From Pseudomonas sp. CAN1 (GTDB lineage: Bacteria > Pseudomonadota > Gammaproteobacteria > Pseudomonadales > Pseudomonadaceae), in NCBI RefSeq assembly GCF_030462585.1, contig NZ_JASMRU010000003.1, positions 69,914 through 133,913 of the forward strand: a stretch of DNA of 64,000 nt. The letters are read 5' to 3'. Shown one piece after another: positions 15,822 to 23,257 of this stretch. The translations under genes were made by a program, and so were the position numbers. The stretch's first letter is position 1. Each line of letters starts with the position of its first letter. The notes under the pieces were generated by a model. That model saw only the letters and a list, made by a program, of their open reading frames with translations. It did no database searches and was not told the origin of the DNA.

Positions 15822-16781
15822 ATGGGTGAGTTCGAGCTGATCCGTCGCTACTTCGCCTCGGCCGCCTGTGCGGCCGGCGGCGAGGCAGTGGCATTGGGGA
15901 TCGGCGACGACTGTGCACTGCTGGCGCCCAAAGCCGGCGAACAGCTGGCGATCTCCACCGATACCCTGGTTGTCGGCGTGCATTTCCCCGCCGCCTGCGA
16001 TCCCTTCCTGCTCGGCCAGCGCGCCCTGGCGGTGTCCGCCAGCGACCTGGCAGCCATGGGTGCCGCGCCTATCGGTTTCACCCTCGCCCTGACCCTGCCC
16101 GAAGCCGATCCGGCCTGGCTGGAAGGCTTCGCCCGTGGCCTGAACCAGAAGGCGCAGGAATGCGCGCTGGCGCTGATCGGCGGCGATACCACCCGTGGCC
16201 CACTGGCGATGACCGTTACCGTGTTCGGCGGCGTGCCCGCCGGGCAAGCGCTGACCCGCGCCGGTGCGCGACCGGGCGACCTGCTCTGCGTCGGTGGCCC
16301 GCTGGGCGAGGCGGGCGGGGCGCTGCCGCTGGTGCTGGGCGAAATGACTGCCGAGCCGGCCGTCGCCGAGCCGCTGCTGGCGCGCTACTGGTCGCCGCAG
16401 CCGCAGTTGGACTTCGGCCAGGCGCTGCGCGGCAAGGCCAGTGCGGCGCTGGATATCTCCGACGGGCTGCTCGCCGACTGCGGGCACATCGCCCGCGCCT
16501 CAGGCGTGGCGCTCGTCGTCGAGGCCGACAGGCTGCCCGCCAGTCCCGCCCTGGAAGCCTTGCTCGGTGCCGAGCGCGCGCAGCAACTGAAACTGGGCGC
16601 GGGCGATGATTACGTCCTGGCCTTTACCCTGCCACCCGAGCACCTGCCGGTACTTTCGGCGAACTGGCCGCAACTGTGCGTGGTCGGTAGGGTGGAAGCT
16701 GGCTGCGGCGTGCGCGTGCTCGATGGCGCCGGCGCCGACATCACGCCGCGTCAGGGCGGCTACCTGCATTTCATGGAGTGA
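15822..16781 (+). CDS. thiL: Thiamine-monophosphate kinase
   Basis: Phosphorylates thiamine monophosphate to the active cofactor thiamine diphosphate with ATP. The 319-residue PurM/ThiL-fold protein has the N-terminal GIGDDCALL metal/ATP motif (residues 27-35), STDTLVVGVHF, SDLAAMGA, IGGDTTRGP and the LDISDGLLADCGHIARAS motif. It starts 4 bp after nusB and overlaps pgpA. The thiE and thiD genes of the same pathway lie near the other end of this window. Confidence 0.95.
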   Translation: MGEFELIRRYFASAACAAGGEAVALGIGDDCALLAPKAGEQLAISTDTLVVGVHFPAACDPFLLGQRALAVSASDLAAMGAAPIGFTLALTLPEADPAWLEGFARGLNQKAQECALALIGGDTTRGPLAMTVTVFGGVPAGQALTRAGARPGDLLCVGGPLGEAGGALPLVLGEMTAEPAVAEPLLARYWSPQPQLDFGQALRGKASAALDISDGLLADCGHIARASGVALVVEADRLPASPALEALLGAERAQQLKLGAGDDYVLAFTLPPEHLPVLSANWPQLCVVGRVEAGCGVRVLDGAGADITPRQGGYLHFME

Positions 16782-16783
16782 CC

Positions 16784-17299
16784 GTGACAGAACACCCCAA
16801 CCAGGCCCCGGCCCAACCCGTACCCCATTCGGTATGGAGCAACCCCTGGCACTTTCTGGCCTTCGGCTTCGGCTCGGGCACCCTGCCCAAGGCGCCGGGC
16901 ACCTGGGGTTCGCTGGTTGCGCTACCCTTCATACCACTCTGGCAGATGCTGCCGGACTGGGGTTACTGGCTGATGCTGGGCGTCACCATGCTGTTCGGCT
17001 TCTGGCTGTGCGGCAAGGTCGCCGACGACCTGCGGGTCCATGACCACGAAGGGATCGTCTGGGACGAGATGGTCGGCATGTGGATCACCCTCTGGCTGGT
17101 GCCGGAAGGCTGGTGGTGGCTGCTGGTCGGTTTCGTGGTGTTCCGCATCGTCGACATCTCCAAGCCCTGGCCGATCAGCTGGATCGACCGCAACGTCCAT
17201 GGCGGCGTCGGCATCATGCTCGACGACGTGCTGGCCGGGGTGTTCGCCTGGCTGGTCATGCAGGGCCTGACATGGGGTTGGGCCCACTGGCTGATCTGA
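16784..17299 (+). CDS. pgpA: Phosphatidylglycerophosphatase A
   Basis: Inner-membrane phosphatase making phosphatidylglycerol from its phosphate. The PgpA family motifs are FGFGSGTLPKAPGTWGSL (about residues 24-41), DDLRVHDHEGIVWDEMVG and FRIVDISKPWPI...DRNVHGGVGIMLDDVLAG, with about four transmembrane segments. GTG at 16784 has GGAG five bases upstream; a GTG at 16778, overlapping the thiL stop, is an alternative that adds two residues. The short leader NQAPAQPVPHSVWSNPWHF is normal for Pseudomonas. Confidence 0.94.
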   Translation: MTEHPNQAPAQPVPHSVWSNPWHFLAFGFGSGTLPKAPGTWGSLVALPFIPLWQMLPDWGYWLMLGVTMLFGFWLCGKVADDLRVHDHEGIVWDEMVGMWITLWLVPEGWWWLLVGFVVFRIVDISKPWPISWIDRNVHGGVGIMLDDVLAGVFAWLVMQGLTWGWAHWLI

Positions 17300-17308
17300 G
17301 GAAGATCG

Positions 17309-18076
17309 ATGCGCCGACTGCTGTGCCTGCTCTGTTGCGTGTGGGGTCTAACGGCCTTCGCTGCTGAAAAGCCTGCCGACAAGCCCGCTGAAAAGCCCAG
17401 CGAAATCCGCGTCGCCAGCGAAGTCTGGGTCAACTACACGCAGGCCGACGGCCGCGGCCTGGCCTGGGACCTGCTGCGGGCCATCTACGAGCCCGAAGGC
17501 GTGCGCCTGAGTCTGCGCAGCGAGCCCTATGTGCGCTCGGTCGGCCTGGTGCAGCGCGGCGAAGCCGACGCCTGGGTCGGCTCCTACCGCAATGAAATCG
17601 ACAACATCGTCTATCCCCGCTGGCCCTACGACGTCGATCCCATCGGCGCACTGGGCCTGAAGACCTCGCCCGCGCCGACCCTGGCCGCCCTCGACGGCTA
17701 CCGCCTGGCCTGGATGCGCGGCTACGCCTTCGACCGCTACCTGGATCACCTCAAGCAGCGCAACGAGCTGCAGCGGCGCAGTTCGGCGCTGCCGATGCTC
17801 GACGGTCACCGCATCGACTACTTCATCGACGCGCGTCCGGAGCTGGAGGAAATGATCGAGGCCAAGGGCGTCGACGCCAGCGTCTACCGCATCACCGATG
17901 TCGGCTCGATTCCCCTGTATCTTGGCTTCGCCAACAGCGAACATGGCCGCGCCCTGGCGCGGATCTATGACGCGCGCATGCAGATGCTCTACCGCTCCGG
18001 CGAGCTGGAGCGCATCTTCGCCCGCTGGCACTGGCCCTACGCCCCGTTGAAACCGCTGCTGCCGCCCAAGGAGTGA
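17309..18076 (+). CDS. Periplasmic transporter-type substrate-binding protein (SBP family 3-like)
   Basis: A 255-residue secreted protein: signal peptide MRRLLCLLCCVWGLTAFA, a Lys/Pro-rich linker (KPADKPAEKPSE), then a solute-binding fold resembling polar amino-acid-binding proteins (GLAWDLLRAIYEPEGVRL, GEADAWVGSYRNE, LDGYRLAWMRGYAFD). No transporter genes are adjacent, so it may be an orphan binding protein or a sensor-like protein. The order after pgpA and before a retropepsin-like gene is, as I recall, shared with P. aeruginosa. The ligand is unknown. Confidence 0.75.
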   Translation: MRRLLCLLCCVWGLTAFAAEKPADKPAEKPSEIRVASEVWVNYTQADGRGLAWDLLRAIYEPEGVRLSLRSEPYVRSVGLVQRGEADAWVGSYRNEIDNIVYPRWPYDVDPIGALGLKTSPAPTLAALDGYRLAWMRGYAFDRYLDHLKQRNELQRRSSALPMLDGHRIDYFIDARPELEEMIEAKGVDASVYRITDVGSIPLYLGFANSEHGRALARIYDARMQMLYRSGELERIFARWHWPYAPLKPLLPPKE

Positions 18077-18080
18077 CCCG

Positions 18081-18728
18081 ATGCTGCGCCTGTCCGTGCT
18101 TCTGAGCCTGAGCTTGTGCGCCTCTGCTGCCATGGCAGCGCCGCAGGTGCAGGTGGTCGGGCTGTTCCCTGGCGCTGCGGTGCTCAACATCGACGGCCAG
18201 CGCAAGCTGGTGAAGGTCGGCCAGACCGGCCCGGAAGGCGTGCAGGTGGTCAGTGCTGACAGCCACAAGGCGGTGCTGCGAGTCGGCGGCGTCGAGCAGA
18301 CCTACGAGCTGAGTCGCGAGTACAGCAGCGGTGGCTATGCCGCGCCCTCGGCCCGCACGGAAATGAGCATCGCCCGCGGCACCGGCGGCCATTACTGGGT
18401 GGCCGGCAGCATCAACAACCAGAACGCGCAGTTCCTGGTCGACACCGGCGCTACCACCGTGGCGATGAACGAAGGCCAGGCCCGCCGCCTGGGCATCGAC
18501 TACCGGGTCGGCGGCACGCCGATGATGGCTTCCACCGCCAGCGGCACGGCCAAGGGTTGGCGGGTCACGCTCAACAGCGTCAAGCTCGGTGGCGTCGAGG
18601 TGCTGGGCGTCGAGGGCATCGTCCTGGAAGGCGACTTCCCTACCGAAATTCTTCTCGGCATGAGCTACCTCAATCGCGTCGGCTGGCGCGAGGACCAGGG
18701 CATGATGTACATCCAGGCCAAGCACTGA
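18081..18728 (+). CDS. Retropepsin-like aspartic protease, secreted (TIGR02281-type)
   Basis: A 215-residue protein with a signal peptide (MLRLSVLLSLSLCASAAMA). The C-terminal half (about residues 95-215) is a clan AA single-domain aspartic protease: catalytic FLVDTGATTVAM near residues 118-129 and the flap/second strand ILLGMSYLNRVGW near the C-terminus. Such enzymes act as dimers. The N-terminal half (about 20-90) resembles a small beta-barrel (GLFPGAAVLNIDGQRKLV). It follows the substrate-binding protein gene by 4 bp. The substrate is not known; intact DTGA suggests a working enzyme. Confidence 0.8.
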   Translation: MLRLSVLLSLSLCASAAMAAPQVQVVGLFPGAAVLNIDGQRKLVKVGQTGPEGVQVVSADSHKAVLRVGGVEQTYELSREYSSGGYAAPSARTEMSIARGTGGHYWVAGSINNQNAQFLVDTGATTVAMNEGQARRLGIDYRVGGTPMMASTASGTAKGWRVTLNSVKLGGVEVLGVEGIVLEGDFPTEILLGMSYLNRVGWREDQGMMYIQAKH

Positions 18729-18815
18729 GCCGCCAGCCTGCACTCCCCGTGACTTCTATCAACCGCATCGATGCTTATCTTGCAGAATTCGCAATGACGG
18801 TGCGGCCGGCGCAGC

Positions 18816-18824
18816 TGTTACAAT
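18816..18824 (+). promoter_or_regulatory. Extended -10 promoter for ribA
   Basis: TGT-TACAAT (18816-18824) is a good extended -10 (TGn plus 5/6 TATAAT match) about 40 bp upstream of the ribA start. A weak -35-like TGACGG lies 18 bp further up. It makes ribA expression independent of the cluster promoter. Confidence 0.6.
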
Positions 18825-18865
18825 CCCGGTCCTCCTTCCATAGATAAATCTTTCAGGAGTTTCCG

Positions 18866-19495
18866 GTGTCTGTCGTTTTCGTCGCCGCCTCCAAGCTGCC
18901 CACCCCCTTCGGCGAATTCACCATGCATGGCTTCCTCGACGAGGAAACCGGCAAGGAACACGTCGCCCTGACCATGGGCAAGCTCGACGACGGCCTGCCG
19001 GCGCTCGGGCGTCTGCATTCCGAATGCCTCACGGGCGATGCGCTGTTCAGCCTGCGCTGCGACTGCGGCTTCCAGCTCGAAGGCGCGCTCTCGGCCATCG
19101 CCAAGGAAGGTCGCGGCGTGCTCCTGTACCTGCGCCAGGAAGGCCGTGGCATCGGCCTGCTCAACAAGATTCGCGCCTACGCCCTGCAGGATGAAGGCGC
19201 GGATACCGTGGAGGCCAACCTGGCCCTGGGCTTTGGCGCCGACCAGCGCGACTACGCCATGTGCCTGCCGATGCTGCAGCACCTGGGTGTCTGCTCGCTG
19301 AAGCTGATGACCAACAACCCGCGCAAGGTGAAGGCGCTGGAAAGCTACGGCCTGACCGTCGCCGAGCGCGTGCCGCTGCAGAAGGGTCTGAACCCGCACA
19401 ACAAGCGTTACCTGCAGACCAAGGCCGGCAAGCTCGGCCACATGCTGGGCAACATGCACCAGGGCGAAGCCGAGGCCGAGGCATCTGCTTCGTGA
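18866..19495 (+). CDS. ribA: GTP cyclohydrolase II
   Basis: First committed enzyme of riboflavin synthesis, opening GTP to the pyrimidine with release of formate and pyrophosphate. The zinc site is complete at Cys54, Cys65 and Cys67 ([15 protein letters not shown]), followed by [12 protein letters not shown] and the catalytic DQRDYAMC region. Length is 209 residues, with a GTG start and AGGAG six bases upstream. A promoter precedes it and no FMN riboswitch is seen here. This gene compensates for the zinc-less RibA half of RibBA at 13668. An Ala/Glu-rich tail ([10 protein letters not shown]) is unimportant-looking. Confidence 0.96.
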   Translation: MSVVFVAASKLPTPFGEFTMHGFLDEETGKEHVALTMGKLDDGLPALGRLHSECLTGDALFSLRCDCGFQLEGALSAIAKEGRGVLLYLRQEGRGIGLLNKIRAYALQDEGADTVEANLALGFGADQRDYAMCLPMLQHLGVCSLKLMTNNPRKVKALESYGLTVAERVPLQKGLNPHNKRYLQTKAGKLGHMLGNMHQGEAEAEASAS

Positions 19496-19908
19496 ATCGC
19501 GCCGCTGCCCGGCGCCGGCTGAATCTGCTCTGGTGGCTGCTGCTGGCCCTCGCGCTGGCGCCGCAGCACCTGATGCTGGCGCTGGTGGGTGATGCGCCCT
19601 GGCCGGAATCGCTGGCCACGCCGGTGTTCGTCGTCGGCCTGCTGTCGATGTTCCTCACCCTGCCGCTGTTCCGCCGCTACAAGCACGCGCTGATTGCCAC
19701 CGGCAAGGCCCGCGACAGCGCGGATGAGCCCGCCGCCTGGCAGGCCCTGGGCGCAGCGCAGCGCCGCGGTGCGCTGGTCGGCAGCCTGCCGGCCTGGATC
19801 GGCGCCCTGGCGGTGCTGGTTGACCTGCATGGCGTGCCGATCCTGCTGCTGGGCTTCGCCAGCCTGGTCATCCTCTGGCTGTATCGCCTGCCGCGCCAAC
19901 TGGCCTGA
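19492..19908 (+). CDS. Small integral membrane protein, conserved hypothetical
   Basis: A 138-residue protein beginning from GTG and overlapping the ribA stop by 4 bases. Four hydrophobic segments are visible (about residues 9-27, 37-55, 85-102, 105-122), with a charged cytoplasmic loop ([20 protein letters not shown]) between the second and third. I do not recognise a named family. It is tightly coupled to ribA upstream and to a BtuF-like gene downstream (1-base overlap), so these three genes form one unit. A role in vitamin or cofactor transport is only a guess from position. Confidence 0.65.
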   Translation: MNRAAARRRLNLLWWLLLALALAPQHLMLALVGDAPWPESLATPVFVVGLLSMFLTLPLFRRYKHALIATGKARDSADEPAAWQALGAAQRRGALVGSLPAWIGALAVLVDLHGVPILLLGFASLVILWLYRLPRQLA

Positions 19909-20714
19909 TGCGCCGCTTCCTCTGCCTGCTTCTGCTGCTTGCCGGTCTGCCCGTCGCCGCAGCGGAGCGGGTGGTCAGTCTTGCGCCTTCGCTAACCGAC
20001 ATGGTCCTCGAACTGGGCGCTGCCGACCGGCTGGTGGGCGTGCTCGATGGCGGCCCGCGCCCGAAGCCGCTGGAAGGCCTGCCGTCCGTCGGTCATTACG
20101 GACAGGTCAACCTCGAACAGATTCTGGCCCTGCGGCCCGACCTGCTGCTGGTTTGGCCCGGTGCCGTGCCGGACGCGCAATTGCAGCGCCTGAAGGCCGT
20201 GGGCATTCCGGTTTATGTGACCGATCCGCACCGTCTGGAGGACATCTCCCGGCAGTTCCGTGAACTGGGCGAGCGCCTGGGGCAAGCGGAGAAGGGCCGT
20301 GAACTGGCGGAAAACTTCGATACGGGCATGGCGCAGCTGCGGGCGCAGTATCGCCGCGAGCAGCCGCTCAAGGTGTTCTATCAGGTCTGGGATCGCCCGC
20401 TGTATACCGTCGGTGGGCGGCAGATCATCAGCGAAGCGCTGGACGTCTGCGGCGGCGTGAACCTGTTCGCCGATCTCGACCTGCCGGCGCCGCAGGTTGG
20501 CCAGGAGGCCGTGCTGGCGCGCGATCCGCAGGTGATCCTGGCAGCCAGCGAAGACCAACTGCGCAGCTGGAGCGGCATGCAGCAGCTCAGCGCTACGCGG
20601 CTTGGGCAGTTGTGGGTGGTGCCGGATCGAAATCTGGAGAAGCCGAGCTTTGCGATGCTCGCAGCTACCGGGAAGCTCTGCCGGTTGCTGGCCGGGGCCA
20701 AGGCTGGCGACTGA
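19908..20714 (+). CDS. BtuF-like periplasmic cobalamin/metal-chelate binding protein
   Basis: A 268-residue secreted protein: signal peptide [19 protein letters not shown], then a helical-backbone metal receptor fold. Typical BtuF motifs are RVVSLAPSLTDMVLELGA (start of lobe 1), SVGHYGQVNLEQILALRPDLLL, and the later YTVGGRQIISEALDVCGGVN with RDPQVIL. It binds vitamin B12 or another metal chelate for an ABC importer, but no permease or ATPase gene is adjacent. It is coupled to the membrane protein upstream. A cobalamin ligand is likely but heme or siderophore relatives share the fold. Confidence 0.8.
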   Translation: MRRFLCLLLLLAGLPVAAAERVVSLAPSLTDMVLELGAADRLVGVLDGGPRPKPLEGLPSVGHYGQVNLEQILALRPDLLLVWPGAVPDAQLQRLKAVGIPVYVTDPHRLEDISRQFRELGERLGQAEKGRELAENFDTGMAQLRAQYRREQPLKVFYQVWDRPLYTVGGRQIISEALDVCGGVNLFADLDLPAPQVGQEAVLARDPQVILAASEDQLRSWSGMQQLSATRLGQLWVVPDRNLEKPSFAMLAATGKLCRLLAGAKAGD

Positions 20715-20724
20715 GCTGGCCGGG

Positions 20725-20802
20725 GTTCGCGAGCAAGCTCGCTCCTACCAAAAGCCACTCCGGTGCGCCCGGCAGACTGTAGGAGCGAGCTTGCTCGCGA
20801 AC
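20725..20802. repeat. REP doublet (REPIN), canonical arms
   Basis: Arms at 20725-20748 and 20779-20802 (GTTCGCGAGCAAGCTCGCTC... and complement) with a 30-bp spacer, between convergent genes. Confidence 0.92.
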
Positions 20803-20836
20803 AGCCGTGCCCAGGTGCTTCCCCTGACGCCACCCT

Positions 20837-20910
20837 GTAGGGCGGATAACGCCTAAGGCGTTATCCGCCGCGGCGGCGGCGGATAACCCGTGCCGGGTTA
20901 TGCGCCCTAC
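20837..20910. repeat. GTAGGGCG-type hairpin repeat pair
   Basis: Two hairpins, GGATAACGCCTAAGGCGTTATCC and GGATAACCCGTGCCGGGTTATGC, bounded by GTAGGGC and GCCCTAC. It is immediately next to a REP doublet, as at 8433-8615. Confidence 0.85.
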
Positions 20911-20921
20911 GAGGCGGCGGC

Positions 20922-21935
20922 TCAGAAGCCTTCCAGCACGATCTTGCCCTTGGCCGTGTTGCTTTCCAGCAGCGCGTGGGCACGGCGCAGGTTGGCGGCG
21001 TCGATCCTGCCGAAGTGCTCGCCCAGGGTGGTCTTCAGTACGCCGCTGTCGATCAGCCCGGCCACGCGCTGCAGCAGCTTGTGCTGCTCGATCATGTCGT
21101 CGGTCTGGAACATCGAGCGGGTGTACATGAACTCCCAGTGCAGCGACAGGCTCTTCTGCTTGAGCAGGCGCACGTCGAGGTTCAGCGGGTCGTCGATCAG
21201 CGCCAGGCGGCCCTGCGGACGCAGGCTGGCGACGATCTCGGCGAGGTGCTCCTCGGTCTGGTTGAGGCTGGCCACGTGGGTGACCTCGGAGATGCCAATG
21301 CGCTTGAGCTCTTCACTCAGCGGCTGGCGGTGGTCGATCACATGGTGCGCGCCGAGCTTGCGTACCCACTCCTGGGTTTCCGGGCGCGAGGCGGTGCCGA
21401 TCACGGTCATGCCGGTGAGCTGGCGCGCCAGCTGGGTGAGGATCGAGCCGACACCGCCGGCGGCGCCGACGATCAGCAGGCTCTGCCCGGCGCTGGCCTT
21501 GCCCTCGGCCACCTGCAGGCGGTCGAACAGCAGTTCCCAGGCGGTGATGGTGGTCAGCGGCAGCGCGGCGGCGTTGGCGAAGTCCAGGCTCTGCGGCATC
21601 GGCCCGACGATGCGCTCGTCCACCAGTTGCAGCTCGGCGTTGCTGCCGGGGCGGGTCAGGTCACCGGCGTACCAGACCTTGTCGCCCGGCTTGAACAGGC
21701 TGACTTCGCTGCCCACCGCGCGGACCACGCCGGCGGCGTCCCAGCCGAGCACCTTGTGCTGGCCTTCGGCGGGCTGGGCGCGCTGGCGCACCTTGGTGTC
21801 GACCGGGTTGACGGAGATGGCACGCACTTCCACCAGCAGGTCGCGCGGGCCGGGCGTGGGCTCGGGCAGCTGGATGTCGAGCAGGGAGTTGGCGTCGCTG
21901 CTGGGCAGGCTCTGGGTGTAGCCGATGGCTTTCAT
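20922..21935 (-). CDS. Medium-chain dehydrogenase/reductase (quinone oxidoreductase-like, ZADH group)
   Basis: A 337-residue NADPH-dependent oxidoreductase. The nucleotide site is GAAGGVGSILTQLARQL (about residues 155-171), with VNPVDTKVRQ and LGWDAAGVVRAVGSEV in the N-terminal GroES-like part. No catalytic or structural zinc cysteines are seen, so it is of the zinc-free quinone reductase type despite the usual alcohol dehydrogenase label. It lies 9 bp after the ABM monooxygenase gene in one unit, divergent from a LysR regulator. Role: probably detoxification of quinones or enones (inference). Confidence 0.85.
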   Translation of the reverse strand: MKAIGYTQSLPSSDANSLLDIQLPEPTPGPRDLLVEVRAISVNPVDTKVRQRAQPAEGQHKVLGWDAAGVVRAVGSEVSLFKPGDKVWYAGDLTRPGSNAELQLVDERIVGPMPQSLDFANAAALPLTTITAWELLFDRLQVAEGKASAGQSLLIVGAAGGVGSILTQLARQLTGMTVIGTASRPETQEWVRKLGAHHVIDHRQPLSEELKRIGISEVTHVASLNQTEEHLAEIVASLRPQGRLALIDDPLNLDVRLLKQKSLSLHWEFMYTRSMFQTDDMIEQHKLLQRVAGLIDSGVLKTTLGEHFGRIDAANLRRAHALLESNTAKGKIVLEGF

Positions 21936-21944
21936 GGGATTTCC

Positions 21945-22232
21945 TTAATCAATTCGGTTCATCAGGCGGATATCGAGTTCCGCCAGGTCAGCTTGGGCAG
22001 CCTTCACGAAGGCCTGGAAATGCGGGCTGGCCTCGTGCTCGGCCAGGGCTTCCTCATCGCGCCACTGCTCGATCATGTAGATCAGCTCGGCGTCCTTGAT
22101 GTCGCGATGCAGGTCGTACTGCAGGCAGCCGGCTTCGGCGCGGGACGGCGCGAGCATGCCGTGCAGGCGCTCCTGCAGGCTGTCGGCGCGGCCGGGCTTG
22201 GCGCGAATGATGGCGATCAGGGTCAGGCTCAT
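21945..22232 (-). CDS. Putative quinol monooxygenase (antibiotic biosynthesis monooxygenase domain)
   Basis: A 95-residue dimeric ferredoxin-like (ABM) protein resembling YgiN. Typical features are the start LTLIAIIRAKPGR, EAGCLQYDLHRD and YMIEQWRDEEALAEHEASPHF. The ATG at 22232 has GGAG seven bases upstream; a much longer in-frame extension overlaps the divergent LysR gene and is rejected. It is paired with a quinone-type reductase downstream, suggesting a quinone redox couple. LysR control is likely from the divergent layout. Confidence 0.85.
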   Translation of the reverse strand: MSLTLIAIIRAKPGRADSLQERLHGMLAPSRAEAGCLQYDLHRDIKDAELIYMIEQWRDEEALAEHEASPHFQAFVKAAQADLAELDIRLMNRID

Positions 22233-22335
22233 CCGGGTATCTCCAGTAGGGCGGGGAAGGTGAGGGCATGCTGCTCTCTTTCGCCAGGAAGAAAAACCGC
22301 GTAAGTAGAGAGTCTCTTTCAAAGGATTTTTGAAA

Positions 22336-23250
22336 ATGCTGCGTTTCGACGACCTGCAGATCTTCGTTCGCACCGCCGAGCGTGGCAGCCTCTCGGCCGC
22401 CGCCCGCGAACTGGAACTGTCGCCGGCGGTGGCCAGTGCGGCGCTCAAACGTCTGGAAAGCGAGCTGGATGTGCGCCTGTTCGCCCGCTCCACCCGCAGC
22501 CTGCGGCTGACCGCCGAGGGCGAGCTGTACCTGGCCCATGCCCGCGCCGCCTTGCAGAGCCTGGACGACGGCCGCCAGCTGCTGGCCGGTGGCAAGAGCG
22601 AGATTGCCGGCAACTTCCAGGTCTCCGCACCTTCGGACTTCGGCCGCAACGTGCTGCTGCCCTGGCTCGACGAGTTCCAGTCGCTGCACCCACGGATGAA
22701 CCTGCGCCTGCTGATCAGCGACCGCCAGGCCGATCTCTACCGGCAGCCGGTGGATGTGGCCTTCCGTCTCGGCCAGCCGGGTGATTCGAACCTGGTGGCG
22801 CTGCCGTTGGCCCCGGACAACCGCCGCGTGCTCTGCGCCGCGCCGGAATACTTCGCCCGCCACGGCAGGCCGACGCACCCGGACGAGCTGCAAAAGCACA
22901 ATTGCCTGCTCTACATGCTGGGCGGGCGCGCCCATGAACGCTGGAGCTTCAGTGACAGCCGCAAGCAGCACGTGGTGACGGTGCGCGGCGACCGCCTCTG
23001 CGACGACGCAGACGTGGTGCGGCGCTGGGCCGTGGCAGGGCAGGGGCTGGTCTACAAGTCCTGGCTGGACGTCGCGGCCGACGTGCGCGCCGGCAGGCTG
23101 GAAGTGGCGCTGACGGACTACCTGGGTGAAGCCACGCCGATGAACCTGTTCTGCACCCACCGCGCCCAGCTCAGCCGGGCGGTGACCCAGCTGCGCGAGT
23201 TCGTCCAGTTGCGCTGCGCCGAGCTGATGCGCGAGCGCCCCTGGGCCTGA
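22336..23250 (+). CDS. LysR family transcriptional regulator
   Basis: A 304-residue regulator with an N-terminal winged helix (residues 1-60; DLQIFVRTAERGSLSAAARE and SPAVASAALKRLESELDVRLFARSTRSL) and a C-terminal effector domain (about 90-295). It is divergent from the monooxygenase/oxidoreductase pair and probably controls it. A short inverted repeat AGAGA-G-TCTCT (22307-22317) lies in the shared gap and could be part of an operator. I chose the ATG at 22336; a TTG two codons earlier lies closer to the AAAGGA site. The inducer is unknown. Confidence 0.88.
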   Translation: MLRFDDLQIFVRTAERGSLSAAARELELSPAVASAALKRLESELDVRLFARSTRSLRLTAEGELYLAHARAALQSLDDGRQLLAGGKSEIAGNFQVSAPSDFGRNVLLPWLDEFQSLHPRMNLRLLISDRQADLYRQPVDVAFRLGQPGDSNLVALPLAPDNRRVLCAAPEYFARHGRPTHPDELQKHNCLLYMLGGRAHERWSFSDSRKQHVVTVRGDRLCDDADVVRRWAVAGQGLVYKSWLDVAADVRAGRLEVALTDYLGEATPMNLFCTHRAQLSRAVTQLREFVQLRCAELMRERPWA

Positions 23251-23257
23251 TGCCGCG

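Noticed and set aside
22307-22317. AGAGA-G-TCTCT as a definite LysR operator
   Set aside because: The arms are only 5 bp and no T-N11-A motif with good symmetry is evident; mentioned only as a possibility under the regulator.
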